Source: Pipra filicauda (lineage: Eukaryota; Chordata; Aves; Passeriformes; Pipridae). Taken from it: DNA of 64,000 nt. The stretch covers positions 1,116,489 to 1,180,488 of the forward strand of contig NW_024104378.1 of the NCBI RefSeq assembly GCF_003945595.2, given 5' to 3'. The position numbers were made by a program, and so were the translations under genes. How positions within the stretch are numbered: the stretch's first letter is position 1; every line of letters starts with the position of its first letter. Positions 60,746 to 64,000 of this stretch are shown one piece after another. Under the pieces are notes generated by a model. It did no database searches and had not been told where the DNA came from. It worked only from the letters and a program-made list of their open reading frames with translations.

Positions 60746-62308
60746 TGTTGCTAAGTTTTTCTTATAGCATATCTGAAGTTAAAGTGGTTGCAATTAAGCA
60801 GTAAAATACTGTAATCAGGAATCAAACTGAAAGTTAGCTCAGCTCAGTGAGTATGCTACACATAGAAAGACAAGACTGACTAGGAAGGCATGGGTTAGAC
60901 ACATTATTAAAACAGCTTTTCTTGAGGTATGCAACTTTCAGGGTGCCTACTGATCTTTGCTGGGTGAAATAAAAAAATTCAACCATGGCATCTCTATTTG
61001 GCTGAGAGGGGTTTGTTTGAAGGAGTTATATTCTTTTTATACAGTGAAATAGGCTTTGGGTTTTCAAAATGTGTGACTTCTCAAATGCTTCTATGCAAGT
61101 ATTGTTGGGGAAAAAAAAAAGCTAGTACACCTCCATTCCCTCTCTCCCAAACAAATAGTAAAATAGTATGGGAAGAAACAGAAAGGTAATGAGGATGCTT
61201 CCAAATTATTTCTGGCATGCGCATGACCTAATTTTAAGCTTGTGGGGTTTAAGGGTGCTTTTGTTGAATGTAACGCTTTGGCAGGAAAATGAGGCTGAGC
61301 AGAGGTGTTGAAATAGCATGAGAAAGCTGGAAAAACTGCCTCTGAACAGCCCTGGAGAACACATGCTATGTAGTTACATGTCCTTAGCTGGTGGATCCTT
61401 GCTCAGTTTTACTCTTTCTGCTTCCCAGTGGAAAACTCACAGTTTGCAAATACTGTGTATAAACATGACAGGTGAAGGCCAAAAGGTTCTCATTGTCCTT
61501 CTGGGTCGTAATCCCATGGTGTTGTATGCATTTGCCTTGGGTCACCTGTGTGAGAAGCTCCTGTGTTTGTACCAGCTTTTCTGAGGCTTTGTAGGACCGA
61601 AGTCTTCTTGTGTCTCAATTGTTTTTGGGATTATCTTGCAGAGTTCACCATTAAAAAACATGCTTTTCCATCAATACTGAGCCAAAAAAAAGTCCCAGTT
61701 TTGTGGAGGCAGGGGGTTCTTCTTTTCTCTGTGGACCCCCTAAGCTCCATAACAACCCAAAAGGGTTTAGAAACCGAGGGACTTGCTTTGCTCCGAAAGC
61801 ATGGATTAAACAAATACAGGATTTTTTGAGAGTTCAGACTATATGCTTTCTGGCCTCAGAAGCAGGGATCTCCATAGAGTCCAGCAAAGCACATCCTTGT
61901 CCTTCCCTACATTTTCTTACCCCAAGCATTGGCCACACTTGGCTTAGGAGCCAATTTTTAACTGAATTGAGAAATCCCTCATGTGAAAGCACCAGTGATA
62001 TTCTAAACAAGACTTGAGCCTAACCAGTTTCAGCATGCCACTCTAAATTGCCTACATGAACACTTTTGTACAGATCTGGCTGCCTCACTGGGGGATGCTG
62101 ATATAAAAGTGCAGGATGGCAAGAACTGCTCTGGTCCCCAGTCCTGGGGTGCCAGAGTCAGAAGCTGCAAGCGAGTAATCATCCCTCTGCAGCATGCACA
62201 TCTGAAAGTGGTCAGCTGCCAAATTCTCTTGTGAATCCAGCCCAAAAAATGGAAACCTTTTGTTTCTGAAATAGGCAAAGTCTTGTGACTTTTTCCAATG
62301 ATTTCCTT

Positions 62309-62323
62309 CCCCCCCCCCCCCCC
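62309..62323 (+). repeat. Poly-C run of 15
   Basis: Fifteen consecutive C bases, followed by AA and seven T. The minus strand is G15, which can form a G-quadruplex and is prone to sequencing and length error. Confidence 0.95.
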
Positions 62324-63139
62324 AATTTTTTTGGCTGAAGCCTAGTCACTAAATCTGACCCAAATGCAAAAATAGATTTGGCTGTCAGTGGGGAAGGAAA
62401 GGCCTGACTCTAGCATGATGTTCCAAAAATCTGGGCTTTTTTGTGAGTTTAAGGAGGGGGAGGTTGGCTTGTGTTTTTAATAGTCTATCAAACCTCATCC
62501 TGTCCTGACATCGGAGCATTGCTCAGAGATGTTTCTGCTTTGCTGGTGTTGTGTACCCAAGAGTTTTGACAAGACTTTAATAGTGTACTCAGTAATTACT
62601 TGGTTCACAGCAATTGTTGCTCATTGACATCTGTGTTGCTTTCTAAATGAGCCTTCTAAGTAGGCTCTTTATGATTAAGATTTTAATATTTCCCACTACA
62701 ATCTTTTTTTCAATAGAAGACTTCAATGCAAAGGGAAGATCCTTCAGTGTCTAGAGTAGCGACTAAGGTAAAAGAGGGAGCAGTTTTGGTATTAGCTTTT
62801 TAGCTTTGGCTTTAAAAGACAGTTTTATTTGACTCTTTCCATTACAACAAGTCTTTCTCTTTTTCAAATCCCAGAATTTCCTTACCTAAAATGCTTTCAT
62901 TCTGTAAATATCCATGTTTGGAGTTTCTTAACCAGGTTATTTTAACCCAAGTTGAAACCTTAAGTTATTTTTTAACTCTTGGGTGCAAGGTCAAGCAAGG
63001 ATACTGTACCTTCTACTTGGATAGCCAGAAACTCAGTGCTCATTCCTGATTCTCCAGTGCAGAAGCGAGGAGAGCATCAGCTCTCAGCAGGACAAAGGGT
63101 GAGATCCTGAATGTTTCCTTTAGGTCAGCTGTGAACAAT

Positions 63140-63222
63140 CTCCGATTTGTACCACTGACTCCTGTGGAGTCACTTCCAAAGAACAGTCTTAATTGGTATA
63201 AGCTGGAGCAGCCATATCTGGT
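63140..63222. mobile_element. Possible second fossil hairpin element
   Basis: TGACTCCTGTGGAGTCA (63157-63173) is a 7-bp-arm palindrome. It is flanked by GATTTGTACC on the left and TTGGTATAAGCTGGAGC then ATATCTGG on the right, the layout of another palindromic amniote MITE with GATTTACACC-like arms that I recall. The copy is diverged and the family is uncertain. Confidence 0.35.
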
Positions 63223-64000
63223 CTTAAGAAAAGCAGGGACATTCTCTAAGTACAGCGATTGGGTTATAAAAGTTATCTCCAGGAAGGAGGGAACAAGTGT
63301 GATGAATTGAGTTAACAAGAAATGGAGCCAGCCATAATAGTTCTGTGAGACCTGTTCATGGTCTCCCTCTCAAACCATAACCAACTGCAGCCAAGTGTGA
63401 CTTCACTATTGTTTCTGAGGTGGCCCTGGTGAGTTTTTTACAAGGCTAGTGGTAGGATTCCTTGGCATGCAGCCTGGACTCTGTTGCTTCTTTTGTGGGA
63501 GGGGAACTGTTGGACTTTCCATGCTCTCTCCTGCTGCAGAAGTTGAACTCGGTTGCTACAGCATACTGAAAACATTCTGGGAGCAGGTTTTGTTCCCCTC
63601 TGGATGGCTGTTGAAATTAGTCAGAGCCATGGGCTACCCTCCTACTGAGCTTACATGTTCATTCCACACAACCAGGACTTAGCACGTGGAGCAGTTCATC
63701 AGTACAAGCACACCATTGCAGTCAGCAGAAGCTCCCATGAAGGGAAGAATGGGATTTTTTTCTCTGTGGGAAGTAGGAAAAGCAATGCAGGGAGACCAAC
63801 AGTGTGAGCAAAACCATGAAGAGTCTGTGTTGGAATACAGCTTTGAAGGCACATATCCTTGTCTGAGTAACAGAGGACTGACAACCCTTGTGCCTCCTGC
63901 TCTTCTCCTTCCTAATTCCTGGTTAACATGGAGCCTATGGCAGCCTGAACATAGATGGCTGTCTTGTGGAGATCCTCCTCTACTTACAAAATAGAGTGGG

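Larger units (their letters stand above)
59860..64000. other. Non-coding stretch to the window end, no gene seen
   Basis: Apart from the items listed separately, nothing is recognised. Frames are under 105 codons on either strand and carry no domain. There are no splice-flanked candidates I would defend. Confidence 0.5.

Overview
This is vertebrate nuclear DNA, almost certainly from a bird. It holds sparse exons separated by long AT-rich non-coding stretches, CR1 LINE fragments with avian-type 3' ends, one solo LTR of an endogenous retrovirus, microsatellites and one CpG island. There are no operons, Shine-Dalgarno sites, CRISPR arrays or tRNA/rRNA genes, and almost all open frames are chance frames.

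Left end (1-3.9 kb, minus strand): the only gene I can support. Two adjacent coding exons with consensus splice sites and matching phase encode the N-terminus and most of the kinase N-lobe of a serine/threonine kinase of the HUNK branch of the SNF1/AMPK-related family. It is too diverged from mammalian HUNK, as I remember it, to look like a simple ortholog, so it is probably a HUNK paralog. The catalytic loop, DFG and C-lobe exons lie beyond position 1. The ATG exon has an acceptor-like sequence just upstream, so the promoter and a non-coding first exon may lie at higher coordinates.

Middle (4-49 kb): no coding exon recognised. It holds a GT/GC microsatellite just upstream of the kinase exon, pyrimidine tracts, several AT-rich blocks that look like conserved non-coding elements, a solo LTR at 33-34 kb and a CR1 LINE fragment at 44 kb that keeps part of its reverse-transcriptase frame. 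The LTR sits at the centre of what looks like a pre-existing 41-bp palindrome.

Right part (49-64 kb): an old, diverged CR1-type LINE of about 1.7 kb, a younger CR1 3' end, then an isolated CpG island at 53.14-53.56 kb with overlapping EGR1-type sites, a strong CTCF-like motif and short GC-rich direct repeats. Further right lie fossils of an amniote hairpin transposon and a MIR-type SINE, a cluster of three longer minus-strand open frames of unknown meaning (57.5-59.9 kb) and another conserved-looking AT-rich block.

I found no convincing new multi-gene system. The items most worth a second look are the kinase paralog with a changed glycine loop, the LTR inside a palindrome, and the orphan CpG island.
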